A DNA stretch of 13,097 bases from Bacteroidales bacterium UBA4284 (GCA_002395925.1 DGVM01000070.1:4021-17117), one strand, 5' to 3'; numbered from the stretch's first letter, positions 1-7,320 are shown. The notes: generated by a model not told the origin, from the sequence alone. Translations and numbers: made by a program.

Positions 1-389
1 TCAAGAACACCATCCTCATCATGACATCCAACCTCAAGGAGGAAGAACTTCGCCTTCGCATGAGACCGGAGTTCATCAACAGGATAGACGAAATCGTAAA
101 GTTCGACGCCCTGACGAAGGAAGACATACGGCAGATTGTCCGCATACAGATGTCCCAGCTGCAGAATAAGTTGGAAGAAGACTCGGTGGAGCTGAAGTAC
201 ACCCCCGCCTTCGAGGATTACGCCGTACAAAACGGCTACGACCCCGATTTCGGCGCCCGTCCGGTGAAGCGTCTTATCCAGCGCGAACTGGTGAACCGCC
301 TCGCCCGCGAAATACTTGAAGGAACCATCCACAAGGGTTCCGCCATCACGGTAAGCGCCGACGGCGGCAGCATAATCATTTCGCAGTAA
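1..389 (+). CDS. clpB: ATP-dependent chaperone ClpB, C-terminal end (5' truncated by window)
   Basis: The reading frame is open from base 3 and runs off the left edge, so this is the tail of a longer gene; the first in-frame ATG at 21 is internal. The visible part starts with K-N-T-I-L-I-M-T-S-N, the sensor-1 strand of the second AAA+ domain. It continues with RPEFINRIDEI (sensor/arginine-finger region) and the C-terminal small domain, including GYDPDFGARPVKRLIQREL, the sensor-2 GAR motif. ClpB is a cytoplasmic hexameric disaggregase that works with DnaK. ClpA/ClpC share this end, but the RPEFINRID and GARPVKR wording fits ClpB best. Odd point: only 10 residues separate TSN from RPEF, whereas E. 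coli ClpB has about 30 there, as I recall it. The stop is TAA at 387-389, with no terminator immediately after. Confidence 0.9.
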   Translation, partial: KNTILIMTSNLKEEELRLRMRPEFINRIDEIVKFDALTKEDIRQIVRIQMSQLQNKLEEDSVELKYTPAFEDYAVQNGYDPDFGARPVKRLIQRELVNRLAREILEGTIHKGSAITVSADGGSIIISQ

Positions 390-417
390 AGCTCCGATAA
401 TTTGTTATGGAATGATA

Positions 418-505
418 AAGATTTTTGGATGAGTTTGGATTTTGGAAGAAGGAGTGTAGTGGGACTACACGACTGATGACAAAACTCAAAGACAACAAAA
501 AGATT
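418..505. repeat. Long imperfect hairpin with tandem GA/GA mismatches
   Basis: This intergenic inverted repeat is centred on 461-463. The inner stem GTGTAGT (454-460) pairs perfectly with ACTACAC (464-470) across a GGG loop. Going outward, GA at 452-453 faces GA at 471-472, AG pairs with CT, GA at 448-449 faces GA at 475-476, A pairs with T, GA at 445-446 faces GA at 478-479, and TTTTG (440-444) pairs with CAAAA (480-484). Further out, GTTT-like and TTTTTG/CAAAAA segments pair around a small internal loop, and a fourth GA/GA step lies at 420-421 versus 502-503. GGAG (451-454) leads into the inner palindrome, which recalls the foot of REP elements. There is no T-run suggesting a terminator. 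Its function is unknown; I see one copy here. Confidence 0.7.
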
Positions 506-540
506 CATAAAAATGATGCAGGTAATTTTTTTTGAATGAC

Positions 541-548
541 TATATTTG
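541..548 (+). promoter_or_regulatory. -7 box of a Bacteroidetes-type promoter for the TlpA-like gene
   Basis: TATATTTG matches the TAnnTTTG consensus and lies 30 nt before the start codon at 579. No TTTG sits at the usual distance of about 19 nt upstream; a TTTG at 531-534 is too close. The promoter is therefore supported by one element only. Confidence 0.5.
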
Positions 549-578
549 CAATTCGGACAACAATAAACATCTACGATA

Positions 579-1667
579 ATGAAAATCAAATCCATCCTCG
601 CAGCAGCCGCTGGCTTTGTCCTGGCAGCCTGCACCTCACAGACCGCATTCAGTGTCAAAGCCACCGACGCTGACGGAGCGACTGTCAACGTAATCGACCT
701 CCTCTCCGGCGAAACGCTTGCCAGCGCCAGCGGTGACGAAGTGATAATCAACGGCAAAGCCGACAAGAACGCTCTTCTGGCCATCCAGAAGGAGGGCGAC
801 AGCTGGCAGACCCTCTTCTTCAACGACGGCAAACCCGTAAGCGTCGATGTGGACGACCACAGCTTCGAAGGCTCCGAGCTCAACAACAAGGTCAACGCCT
901 TCGACCTCAGCACCTCCGAGGCCATGGAGTCAATCAACGAAGCCATCGAGGACCTCGAAGATATCGACGACCCGGCAGAGCAGCTTGCAAAGACCGCAGC
1001 CATCCAGCAGGACATCCAGTCCTTCATGGACAACTACAAGAACTTCCTTGCAGAGAACCGCGACAACATCGCTCCCGCAGCGTTCGTGCCTCAGATTTTC
1101 TCTTACCTCGACGAGGAGGAGATCGCCGAAGAGTTCCTGCCCGAGTACGAATATGCCAATCATCCTTACGCAAAGAGCTTCCTCAAAAAGTTAGAAGAGC
1201 AGAAAGCTGCTCAGGAGGCCGCGGAGGCTGAGGCACAGAAGATTATCGGCAGCAAGTTCATCGACCTGCAGGAGCCCGACACAGACGGCAACATGCACTC
1301 CCTGAGCGAGTTCGTCGGCAACGGCAAATGGGTGCTGGTGGACTTCTGGGCCTCATGGTGCGGTCCCTGCCGCAGAGAGATGCCCAATGTGGTTGCAGCA
1401 TATCTGAAATATCACGACAAGGGCTTCGACATCGTCGGCCTGTCTTTCGACAACGACAAGGACGCATGGGTCAATGCCATTGACGAACTCGACATGCCCT
1501 GGCACCATCTCTCCGACCTTCAGGGCTGGAAGAGCGTAGCCGCATCGACATACGGCATCCGCGCCATCCCCGCAAGCATACTGGTCGATCCCGAAGGAAC
1601 GATCGTCGCCCGCGACCTCCGCGGACCGGAGCTCGGGAAGAAACTCGCAGAGATTTTTGGAGAATAG
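579..1667 (+). CDS. TlpA-type thioredoxin-fold lipoprotein
   Basis: A 362-residue protein with a lipoprotein signal; lipobox L-A-A-C places the lipidated Cys at 18, so it should be anchored on the periplasmic side of a membrane. Residues about 20-105 form a beta-rich domain like the DUF4369 region often found at the front of Bacteroidetes TlpA proteins. Residues about 110-222 are acidic and helical, ending in a coiled-coil-like KLEEQKAAQEAAEAEAQK stretch. The thioredoxin domain spans about 225-362, with WCGPC at 260-264 and a cis-Pro at AIP (P331). WCGPC with this architecture suggests a thiol-disulfide reductase or oxidoreductase for exported proteins; the partner is unknown. Start chosen at ATG 579, which gives a complete signal peptide. 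The porin gene follows after 6 bp, so the two are probably co-transcribed. Confidence 0.85.
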   Translation: MKIKSILAAAAGFVLAACTSQTAFSVKATDADGATVNVIDLLSGETLASASGDEVIINGKADKNALLAIQKEGDSWQTLFFNDGKPVSVDVDDHSFEGSELNNKVNAFDLSTSEAMESINEAIEDLEDIDDPAEQLAKTAAIQQDIQSFMDNYKNFLAENRDNIAPAAFVPQIFSYLDEEEIAEEFLPEYEYANHPYAKSFLKKLEEQKAAQEAAEAEAQKIIGSKFIDLQEPDTDGNMHSLSEFVGNGKWVLVDFWASWCGPCRREMPNVVAAYLKYHDKGFDIVGLSFDNDKDAWVNAIDELDMPWHHLSDLQGWKSVAASTYGIRAIPASILVDPEGTIVARDLRGPELGKKLAEIFGE

Positions 1668-1673
1668 GAAGCT

Positions 1674-2711
1674 GTGAAACGAATACTTTCAACCGCCCTC
1701 GCGCTTTTGACGGGGGCGGTTTGCGCTTTTGCCCAGCAGACACATGTGGACGAGGTGTCCATCGACACCAGGGCGACTTTCCATCAGCAGACCACCGACG
1801 GCGTGTATGATTCCCACTTTCAGGGGGATTACCTCAACCTGCACATCATAGGACAGCTCAACGACAAGCTCTCCTTCCGTGTAAGGCAGCGCCTCAACAA
1901 GAAAGTCGAAGACACCAATCCCTTCAATGCCACCGACTTCCTGTGGCTGGACTGGCATCCCACCAAGAAATGGTCCTTCATGGCCGGCAAGCAGCCCATA
2001 CTCGTGGGCGGCTACGAAATCGATTCCGCTCCCATCGACGTATATTATTACGGAGCGTTCAGCAACAACCTATACCAGTACTATGCCTTCGGCGCCAGCG
2101 TAAGTTACCATCCTTCTGACGGTCAGACCGTTTCGGTGCAATTCATCCCTTCCCCCATCTCTCCGGTAACCCAGAATGCATACTCCTACAACCTCTATTG
2201 GAACGGTCATTTCTGGCCATGGTGGAAGACCATCTGGAGTTATAACCTGGTAGAGGACGAGCTGCACCGCAAGATGAACTGGATTGCCCTGGGCAACAAG
2301 TTCTACATGGGCAAACTCGTTGTAGATGTGGACTATATCGACCGCATCGCCTTCGGTCAGAAGAACCCGTTCTCGGACTGGACCCTCATCGGAAAGGCCA
2401 TACTGACCCTGGGCAAATGGAACATCTGCACCAAGGTCGGCTACGAGCGCAACGACGCCTCCAACATCGACCCGAACTGGAAGGAAGAATGGAATACGCT
2501 GGTAAGTGCCGACCACATAGGTTCATACGACCTGGTACTGCCGGCCGGCAACGATTACCTGTATGCCGGATTCGGATTCGAATATTTCCCGCTGGGGAAC
2601 GACAACCTGCGCCTGCACTTCGCCTACTTCGGTGACAATCACGACCGTGTGCACAATTTCGACATCGGCGTGACCTGGCGCTTCAAGATTTACAAACGTC
2701 AGCAGCAGTAG
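1674..2711 (+). CDS. OprO/OprP-like outer-membrane porin
   Basis: A 345-residue protein starting at GTG 1674. Residues 1-20 form a signal peptide ending in CAFA-QQ. The mature part has the alternating hydrophobic/polar pattern and aromatic girdle of an outer-membrane beta-barrel, for example LNLHIIGQLNDKLSFRVRQR, then a FLWLDWHPTKKWSFMAGKQP strand pair typical of the phosphate-selective porin O/P family. Later strands are also rich in Tyr and Trp (IDVYYYGAF, WNGHFWPWWKTIW). Length is within the family's usual range. Substrate cannot be told from sequence; the family name does not prove phosphate. It lies 6 bp after the TlpA-like gene, and its stop is 3 bp from the stop of the convergent dipeptidase gene, leaving no room for a separate terminator. 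Confidence 0.75.
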   Translation: MKRILSTALALLTGAVCAFAQQTHVDEVSIDTRATFHQQTTDGVYDSHFQGDYLNLHIIGQLNDKLSFRVRQRLNKKVEDTNPFNATDFLWLDWHPTKKWSFMAGKQPILVGGYEIDSAPIDVYYYGAFSNNLYQYYAFGASVSYHPSDGQTVSVQFIPSPISPVTQNAYSYNLYWNGHFWPWWKTIWSYNLVEDELHRKMNWIALGNKFYMGKLVVDVDYIDRIAFGQKNPFSDWTLIGKAILTLGKWNICTKVGYERNDASNIDPNWKEEWNTLVSADHIGSYDLVLPAGNDYLYAGFGFEYFPLGNDNLRLHFAYFGDNHDRVHNFDIGVTWRFKIYKRQQQ

Positions 2712-2714
2712 GCG

Positions 2715-4412
2715 TCAGCGCGCCTGCAGCACCTCTCCGGCATCGCGCACCACGGCCGCTTTCCAGCGGTCGGTATAGCCAGGCTGCGTGAGGCCCTCCG
2801 GAATGCCCTCAGAGTACTGCGAATGCAGGAAAGCTCCGTCGGCCGACTGGGCCTTGACGTTGCCGTCGATGAACTTGACGGTCAGCATCTCTTCCAGTTT
2901 CGACCAGTGGCGGAACTGCTCAGAGGCGCTGTTTACGGTAAAATCAGAGAGCTTCCGGACCACTCGGCGCACGGCTCCTTTGCTGTATATCTTGAGCAGT
3001 TTCGCATCTTCCTGAGGCACCAGCACCATCATGCGGTTCTCGTAGGCGTCCACTTCGGCACGCACCACCGGTTCCATCTGATTATACATGCGATAGCAGG
3101 CGTTCGTCACCCTGTTGTTAATCCAGAACTGCGAGGTTGCGCTATAATGGAGAAGGTCGCCGTTGCCCTCACGCAGGCATTCAGGAATCTTTTTCGTATT
3201 GACGTAAATAGGTGTGAGATACGAGGTTGCCGCATCGTCGCAGCCAAACCACAGCAGAGCTCCGATCTCGTCGGGGAGCCACCCGCGGGCCTGTCCGACG
3301 AACCAGAAACCGGTCTGCTGGGTAGCGATGGCCCGCTCGTTTACATAGGTCTTGCCCTCCCATTCGAAGTTCATCGGCCTCCAGCGATAGGGGCAGGCAT
3401 TGCCGCCGGCGCCTATGTCGGTACGCATGTCCATCGGAGTGCCTTCGTAGTGGTCGCGCATCACGTCGGCTACGTCTTTCATGCTGAGTTTACGGGACGG
3501 CTTGACGAAAAGCGGCATCTCGGAATCGAGCTCGTAGCCCATTGCATACGGGAGCCAGTCGGAGGCCGGAGCGGTCTTGAGCGCGCCGTCTTCTTCCCAG
3601 CAGAAAGTGCCGTCGCACAGAATGTTGAACGCCGACCAGGCACGGGCGTCGCAGCCGCGGGCAGCGCCGAAATCGAGCGGATTGTAGGCGTCGCGGAAGC
3701 TGAAGTCCTCGTCGGAACCGCTGTACCAGCCCTTCTTACGGGCGTACTCTGCAACGTCGGTGGAATACATGCAGTTCTCGGGGTCGTTCCAGGGGAAGCG
3801 GGTGATGCGGCTCTGATTGGCATGGGCGCAGATATATCCGTCGGGAATGCGGCGGGCCACCCATACTATGCCTTTTTCGTCGGTCCCTTTGCCCACGAGA
3901 TCCATTATCCAGGCCTCCTTGGGGTCGGCGATGCTGAAGGTCTCACCCTCGGAGGGGTAGCCGTACTCGTTTGCGAGGGCTACGATGGTCTGAATGGCTT
4001 CGCGTGCCGTGCGGGCCCGCTGCAACGTCACGTAAATCAGTGAGCCATAGTCCATTATTCCGTTGGGGTCGGCCTGTTCTTCGCGTCCGCCCCAGGTGGT
4101 TTCGCCTATTATGAGCTGATGGACGTTCATGTTGCCCACGGTCTGGTACGTGATTGCGGCCTGCGCAATGTCTCCAAGGGGCCTGGCGGTATCCCATTCG
4201 ATTATCGGAAGACGGGTTCCGGCCTTCCACTTTCCGCCGGGACGGAAATATAATTCGCCGAACAGCCAGTGAGAGTCGGCGGCATAGGAGACCATCGACG
4301 AACCGTCGGCGGAGGCTCCGGGGGTGACTATTACGTTGGTGCAGGCATCGGCCTTGATTGTCATCGCGGCAACGGCGGCCGCAAGCGTCAGAGTGAGTCG
4401 CAGAGTTTTCAT
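2715..4412 (-). CDS. Secreted C69-family dipeptidase (PepD-like Ntn hydrolase)
   Basis: A 565-residue minus-strand protein. Signal peptide 1-23 ends in K-A-D-A, and C24 follows (ADACTNVIVTPGASADGS). In peptidase family C69 this Cys becomes the N-terminal nucleophile after cleavage, so export and activation may be the same step. Other C69 hallmarks are IIGETTWGGR, GETFSIADPKEAWIMD and the HANQSRITRF segment. The family hydrolyses dipeptides, and Bacteroidales members are generally periplasmic or secreted. It appears full length. It is transcribed divergently from the small secreted-protein gene at 4454 with a 41-bp gap, and converges with the porin. A -7-like box lies only 5 nt before the ATG, suggesting little or no leader. 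Confidence 0.88.
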   Translation of the reverse strand: MKTLRLTLTLAAAVAAMTIKADACTNVIVTPGASADGSSMVSYAADSHWLFGELYFRPGGKWKAGTRLPIIEWDTARPLGDIAQAAITYQTVGNMNVHQLIIGETTWGGREEQADPNGIMDYGSLIYVTLQRARTAREAIQTIVALANEYGYPSEGETFSIADPKEAWIMDLVGKGTDEKGIVWVARRIPDGYICAHANQSRITRFPWNDPENCMYSTDVAEYARKKGWYSGSDEDFSFRDAYNPLDFGAARGCDARAWSAFNILCDGTFCWEEDGALKTAPASDWLPYAMGYELDSEMPLFVKPSRKLSMKDVADVMRDHYEGTPMDMRTDIGAGGNACPYRWRPMNFEWEGKTYVNERAIATQQTGFWFVGQARGWLPDEIGALLWFGCDDAATSYLTPIYVNTKKIPECLREGNGDLLHYSATSQFWINNRVTNACYRMYNQMEPVVRAEVDAYENRMMVLVPQEDAKLLKIYSKGAVRRVVRKLSDFTVNSASEQFRHWSKLEEMLTVKFIDGNVKAQSADGAFLHSQYSEGIPEGLTQPGYTDRWKAAVVRDAGEVLQAR

Positions 4413-4417
4413 AAGCG

Positions 4418-4425
4418 CAAACTTA
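4418..4425 (-). promoter_or_regulatory. -7 box for the C69 dipeptidase gene
   Basis: Read on the minus strand this is TAAGTTTG, a full TAnnTTTG match, ending 5 nt before the ATG of the dipeptidase. No TTTG is found at the -33 spacing. If it is the real box, transcription would start at or within a few bases of the start codon. Confidence 0.45.
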
Positions 4426-4437
4426 AGTAAATTTTGT

Positions 4438-4445
4438 TAACTTTG
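4438..4445 (+). promoter_or_regulatory. -7 box for the small secreted protein / pheS gene group
   Basis: TAACTTTG matches TAnnTTTG and ends 8 nt before the ATG at 4454. There is no TTTG at the expected upstream distance. It lies back to back with the opposite-strand box at 4418-4425, so the two promoters share one 41-bp gap. Confidence 0.45.
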
Positions 4446-4453
4446 CATTTTGT

Positions 4454-4855
4454 ATGAAAAAGATTGTCGTCATTATTTTGCTGTGCCTGCCTGCAGCGCT
4501 GCTTTTTGCCCAGGAGCAAAAGACTCCCGAGCAAAAGGAGAAGGAGTTCTACGAGGCCATAGAAAAGCAGATAGAGAGGCTTACCACCCTTCTGGAGCTT
4601 GACGACAGCCAGGTTTTTTATGCCGACAGCATACTTACCCACGACTATCTGGCAATGCAGGAGGAATTTGCAGAAATGTCCAGGGCGAAAGTCTCCAACA
4701 CCGATCTCTTCATAGACGCCCAAGACAGGTGGAACGAGCGCATTTACAATGCCTTCCACAAGATGCTCAACGAAGAGCAGTGGGACAAATATCTCAAATC
4801 CGGCGCAGCCCGCGACAAGAAGGCCCGCGACAAGCGTGCCGCCAAAAAGAAATAA
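4454..4855 (+). CDS. Small secreted helical protein, Spy/CpxP-like
   Basis: A 133-residue protein. Residues 1-20 are a clear signal peptide (MKKIVVIILLCLPAALLFAQ), so it is periplasmic or beyond. The rest is highly charged and predicted helical, with a possible LTxxQ-like element in MLNEEQWDKYLKSG near residues 103-116 and a very basic C-terminal tail rich in Lys, Arg and Ala. This size and pattern recalls the Spy/CpxP group of envelope-stress chaperones, but the match is weak and the function is not established. Its TAA stop is followed by one base and then the pheS ATG, so the two are almost certainly co-transcribed. An envelope protein in front of a tRNA synthetase gene has no obvious functional link. 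Confidence 0.75.
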   Translation: MKKIVVIILLCLPAALLFAQEQKTPEQKEKEFYEAIEKQIERLTTLLELDDSQVFYADSILTHDYLAMQEEFAEMSRAKVSNTDLFIDAQDRWNERIYNAFHKMLNEEQWDKYLKSGAARDKKARDKRAAKKK

Positions 4856-4856
4856 T

Positions 4857-5897
4857 ATGAAAAAAGAAGATATCGACCGCATCGCCGCATCGCTCGGTGA
4901 GCTCAAGGCCAAGACAGAAAAAGAGGCCGAAGAAATCCGCATCAAGCTCCTCGGCAAAAAAGGCGAAATAACCGCACTTTTCGACGAATTCCGCACAATC
5001 GACAAATCGCAGAAGGCCGAGTTCGGCAAGGCCCTCAACGAGCTCAAACAGAAGGCACAAGCTTATGTGGATGAGCTCAAGGCATCGCTTTCGGGGAGCG
5101 GCTCCGGCAGCGGCTCCGAAGGTACCGACCTCAGCATGCCCGGTGACCCCCTGCCTATAGGTTCCCGCCACCCGGTAAGCATAGTGCGCCAGGAAATCGT
5201 GGATATCTTCCACAAATTCGGCTACGACGTCGCCGAAGGGCCTGAAATCGAGGACGACTACCACGTCTTCGAGGCCCTCAACTTCCCGCCCAACCATCCT
5301 GCCCGCGACATGCAGGACACCTTCTTCATATCCGCCGGGCACCTCAATCCCCTCCTGCTCCGCACCCATACATCAAGCGTACAGGTGCGTACGATGGAGA
5401 AAATGCCCGTGCCCATCAGGGTCATCTGCCCTGGACGAGTATTCCGCAACGAGGCCATCAGCGCCCGTGCCCACTGCATATTCCATCAGGTAGAAGGACT
5501 CTATATCGACGAGGGCGTAACCTTCGCCGACCTCAAGCAGGCCATACTTCTCTTCGCCCGCGAAATGTTCGGGTCCGACACCCAGATACGCATGCGCCCC
5601 TCTTATTTCCCCTTCACGGAACCTTCCGCAGAGGTGGACGTAAGCTGCAACATCTGCCACGGCAAGGGATGCAACATCTGCAAGGGAACCGGATGGCTGG
5701 AGATTCTGGGCTGCGGCATGGTCGATCCCAACGTATTGGAGGCCAGTGGCATAGATTCCAAGAAATACAGCGGCTTCGCCTTCGGAATGGGACTTGAGCG
5801 CATCGCCATGCTCAAATGGAGGGTCAACGACCTGCGCCACTACTTCGAGAACGACATGCGCTTCCTGCACGAGTTCGAGTCCGCGCCCGAAGTATGA
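4857..5897 (+). CDS. pheS: Phenylalanyl-tRNA synthetase alpha subunit
   Basis: A 346-residue class II synthetase subunit that, with PheT, charges tRNA-Phe in the cytoplasm. Residues 1-80 are the tRNA-binding coiled coil. A Gly/Ser linker (about 79-87) leads to the catalytic core: HPVSIVRQEI (105-114), DTFFI (154-158), LLRTHTS (167-173), the motif 2 region RVICPGRVFRNE (188-199) and motif 3 GFAFGMGLERIAMLKW (306-321). Four cysteines at 264, 267, 272 and 275 form a CxxC-x4-CxxC knuckle in an insertion seen in many bacterial PheS. I chose ATG 4857 over an in-frame ATG at 4749 because the latter lies wholly inside the preceding gene and the extra residues look non-native. The stop TGA at 5895 overlaps the ATG of the next gene by 4 nt. 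pheT is not in the window. Confidence 0.96.
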   Translation: MKKEDIDRIAASLGELKAKTEKEAEEIRIKLLGKKGEITALFDEFRTIDKSQKAEFGKALNELKQKAQAYVDELKASLSGSGSGSGSEGTDLSMPGDPLPIGSRHPVSIVRQEIVDIFHKFGYDVAEGPEIEDDYHVFEALNFPPNHPARDMQDTFFISAGHLNPLLLRTHTSSVQVRTMEKMPVPIRVICPGRVFRNEAISARAHCIFHQVEGLYIDEGVTFADLKQAILLFAREMFGSDTQIRMRPSYFPFTEPSAEVDVSCNICHGKGCNICKGTGWLEILGCGMVDPNVLEASGIDSKKYSGFAFGMGLERIAMLKWRVNDLRHYFENDMRFLHEFESAPEV

Positions 5898-6727
5898 TAA
5901 TCATCGTCGAAGCCGGTGCCACCAAAAGCGACTGGCGCATAATCGGACCCGACGGGCAGCGCCGCATGCTGCTCCCCGGAATGAACGTCTCCACCATCTC
6001 GATGGAAAACAACGTCCGCACCCTCTTCAGCGGTCTCGATCAGGCCGGTGCCAAGGAGCTTGACGGATTCTACCTATATACAGCCGGAATCGTCACCCCG
6101 GAGGTGCGCGAGAGGCTTACCGCCTGCGTACACTCTCTGGTTGACGTGCGCGAAGTGGAGGTCCAGGACGACCTGATGGCCGCCGCCCGCGCCGCCTGCG
6201 GGCACTCGGAAGGCATCGTAGCCATACTCGGCACGGGGTCCAACGCCTGCTGGTGGGACGGAAACAGCGTGAGCTTCAAGGTGCGCTCGGGCGGATATAT
6301 CATCGGCGACGAAGGAGGGGGCGCCTGCCTTGGAAAACTGTTCCTGGGCGACCTCATAAAGGGGATCGTTCCCGAACCGGTAGCAGAGGATTTCGCATCG
6401 TCGCACGACGCTTCCTACGAAGGAATAGTACAGTTGGTGTATCGCAGCGAGGCTCCGGCCGGAGCCCTCGGAAGCCTTGCGCCGTGGCTGCTGGAGCGCT
6501 ATGACTCAAGCCCTTATGTGCGAGAACTCATAGACGGAAACTTCCGTTCGTTCATTCGCCGTTCGCTGCTGCATTACGACGTCCGGCATTATCCCGTAGG
6601 AGTTGTCGGCGGATGGGGAAACGCCTGCCGCGACATCTTCTCCCGCCTCTGCGACGAAGCTGGCATACGCCTGCGGGGATTTGTCTCCGAACCTATCGAG
6701 GGACTGATCGCCTATCACTCAGCATAG
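5894..6727 (+). CDS. BadF/BadG-type ATPase, N-acetylglucosamine kinase-like
   Basis: A 277-residue ASKHA-fold protein. The phosphate-1 loop is EAGATKSDW (6-14), the phosphate-2 loop LGTGSNAC (112-119), with QDD (91-93) as likely catalytic acid, GDEGGGA (138-144), and GVVGGWG (236-242) as the adenosine motif. The family includes eukaryote-type N-acetylglucosamine kinases and the activator ATPases of 2-hydroxyacyl-CoA dehydratases. The length and lack of iron-sulfur ligands favour a sugar kinase, perhaps of recycled amino sugars; this is an inference. Residue 6 is Glu where relatives I recall have Asp. Start chosen at ATG 5894, overlapping the pheS stop as ATGA, which predicts translational coupling. 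The 52-bp palindrome array begins almost immediately after the stop. Confidence 0.8.
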   Translation: MIIIVEAGATKSDWRIIGPDGQRRMLLPGMNVSTISMENNVRTLFSGLDQAGAKELDGFYLYTAGIVTPEVRERLTACVHSLVDVREVEVQDDLMAAARAACGHSEGIVAILGTGSNACWWDGNSVSFKVRSGGYIIGDEGGGACLGKLFLGDLIKGIVPEPVAEDFASSHDASYEGIVQLVYRSEAPAGALGSLAPWLLERYDSSPYVRELIDGNFRSFIRRSLLHYDVRHYPVGVVGGWGNACRDIFSRLCDEAGIRLRGFVSEPIEGLIAYHSA

Positions 6728-6756
6728 ATGGTGATGGCGACGGCGGCACCCTCGGC

Positions 6757-7303
6757 GGGATCACTTTAGCCTCCTTTTGATCCCGAATGACCTTTTTACA
6801 CCCTCTGCGGGATCATTTTGCCATTCAAGTGATCCCATACGACCTCGTTGTGCCCTTCGCGGGATCATTTTAGTCTCTTATTGATCCCAAACGACCTTTT
6901 TCACCCTCTGCGGGATCACTTTGCCATTCAAGTGATCCCATGCGACCTCGTTGTGCCCTCTGCGGGATCACTTTAGCCCCTTTTTGATCCCGAACGACCT
7001 TTTTGCACCCTCTGCGGGATCACTTTGCCATTCAAGTGATCCCATGCGACCTCGCTGTGCCCCCTGCGGGATCACTGTCGCCTCCTTTTGATCCCGAACG
7101 ACCTTTTTGCACCCTCTGCGGGATCACTTTGTCCCTCAAGTGATCCCATACGACCTCGTTGTGCCCCCTGCGGGATCACTTTCGCCTCCTTTTGATCCCG
7201 AACGACCTTTTTACACCATCTGCGGGATCATTTTGCCATTCAAGTGATCCCATACGACTTCGTTGTGCCCTCCGCGGGATCACTTTCGCCTCTTTTTGAT
7301 CCC
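6757..7303. repeat. Array of eleven 28-nt palindromes with a 52-bp period
   Basis: Units of 28 nt start at 6757, 6809, 6861, 6912, 6964, 7016, 7068, 7120, 7172, 7224 and 7276. Every step is 52 nt except one of 51, and gaps are 24 nt (one of 23). Each unit begins GGGATCA and ends TGATCCC. Odd units (type A) pair only these 7 bp around a C/T-rich loop. Even units (type B) reach a 10-bp stem, GGGATCACTT / AAGTGATCCC, around an 8-nt loop, with one G-T pair in two of them. Gaps also come in two alternating kinds and all carry a GACCT-like or GACTT core, so the true repeat is about 104 bp. A degenerate gap-like stretch (6739-6756) precedes unit 1. The 52-nt period is not a multiple of three, arguing against coding. 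It fills the space between two convergent genes. Confidence 0.93.
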
Positions 7304-7320
7304 GAATGTAACCAAAGGGC

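Noticed and set aside
2823..4043. 406-residue plus-strand frame
   Set aside because: It is antisense to the C69 dipeptidase, whose motifs and signal peptide are convincing. High GC leaves long open shadow frames.
6809..6836. Type-B palindrome as terminator for the upstream kinase gene
   Set aside because: The stem is good, but no T-run follows directly. The T5 run in the gaps lies after type-A units and is separated by about 8 nt.
6757..7303. CRISPR array (28-nt repeats with 24-nt gaps)
   Set aside because: The gaps are not unique spacers: they fall into two alternating, near-identical kinds. The units are strong palindromes in two classes, and no cas gene is present.
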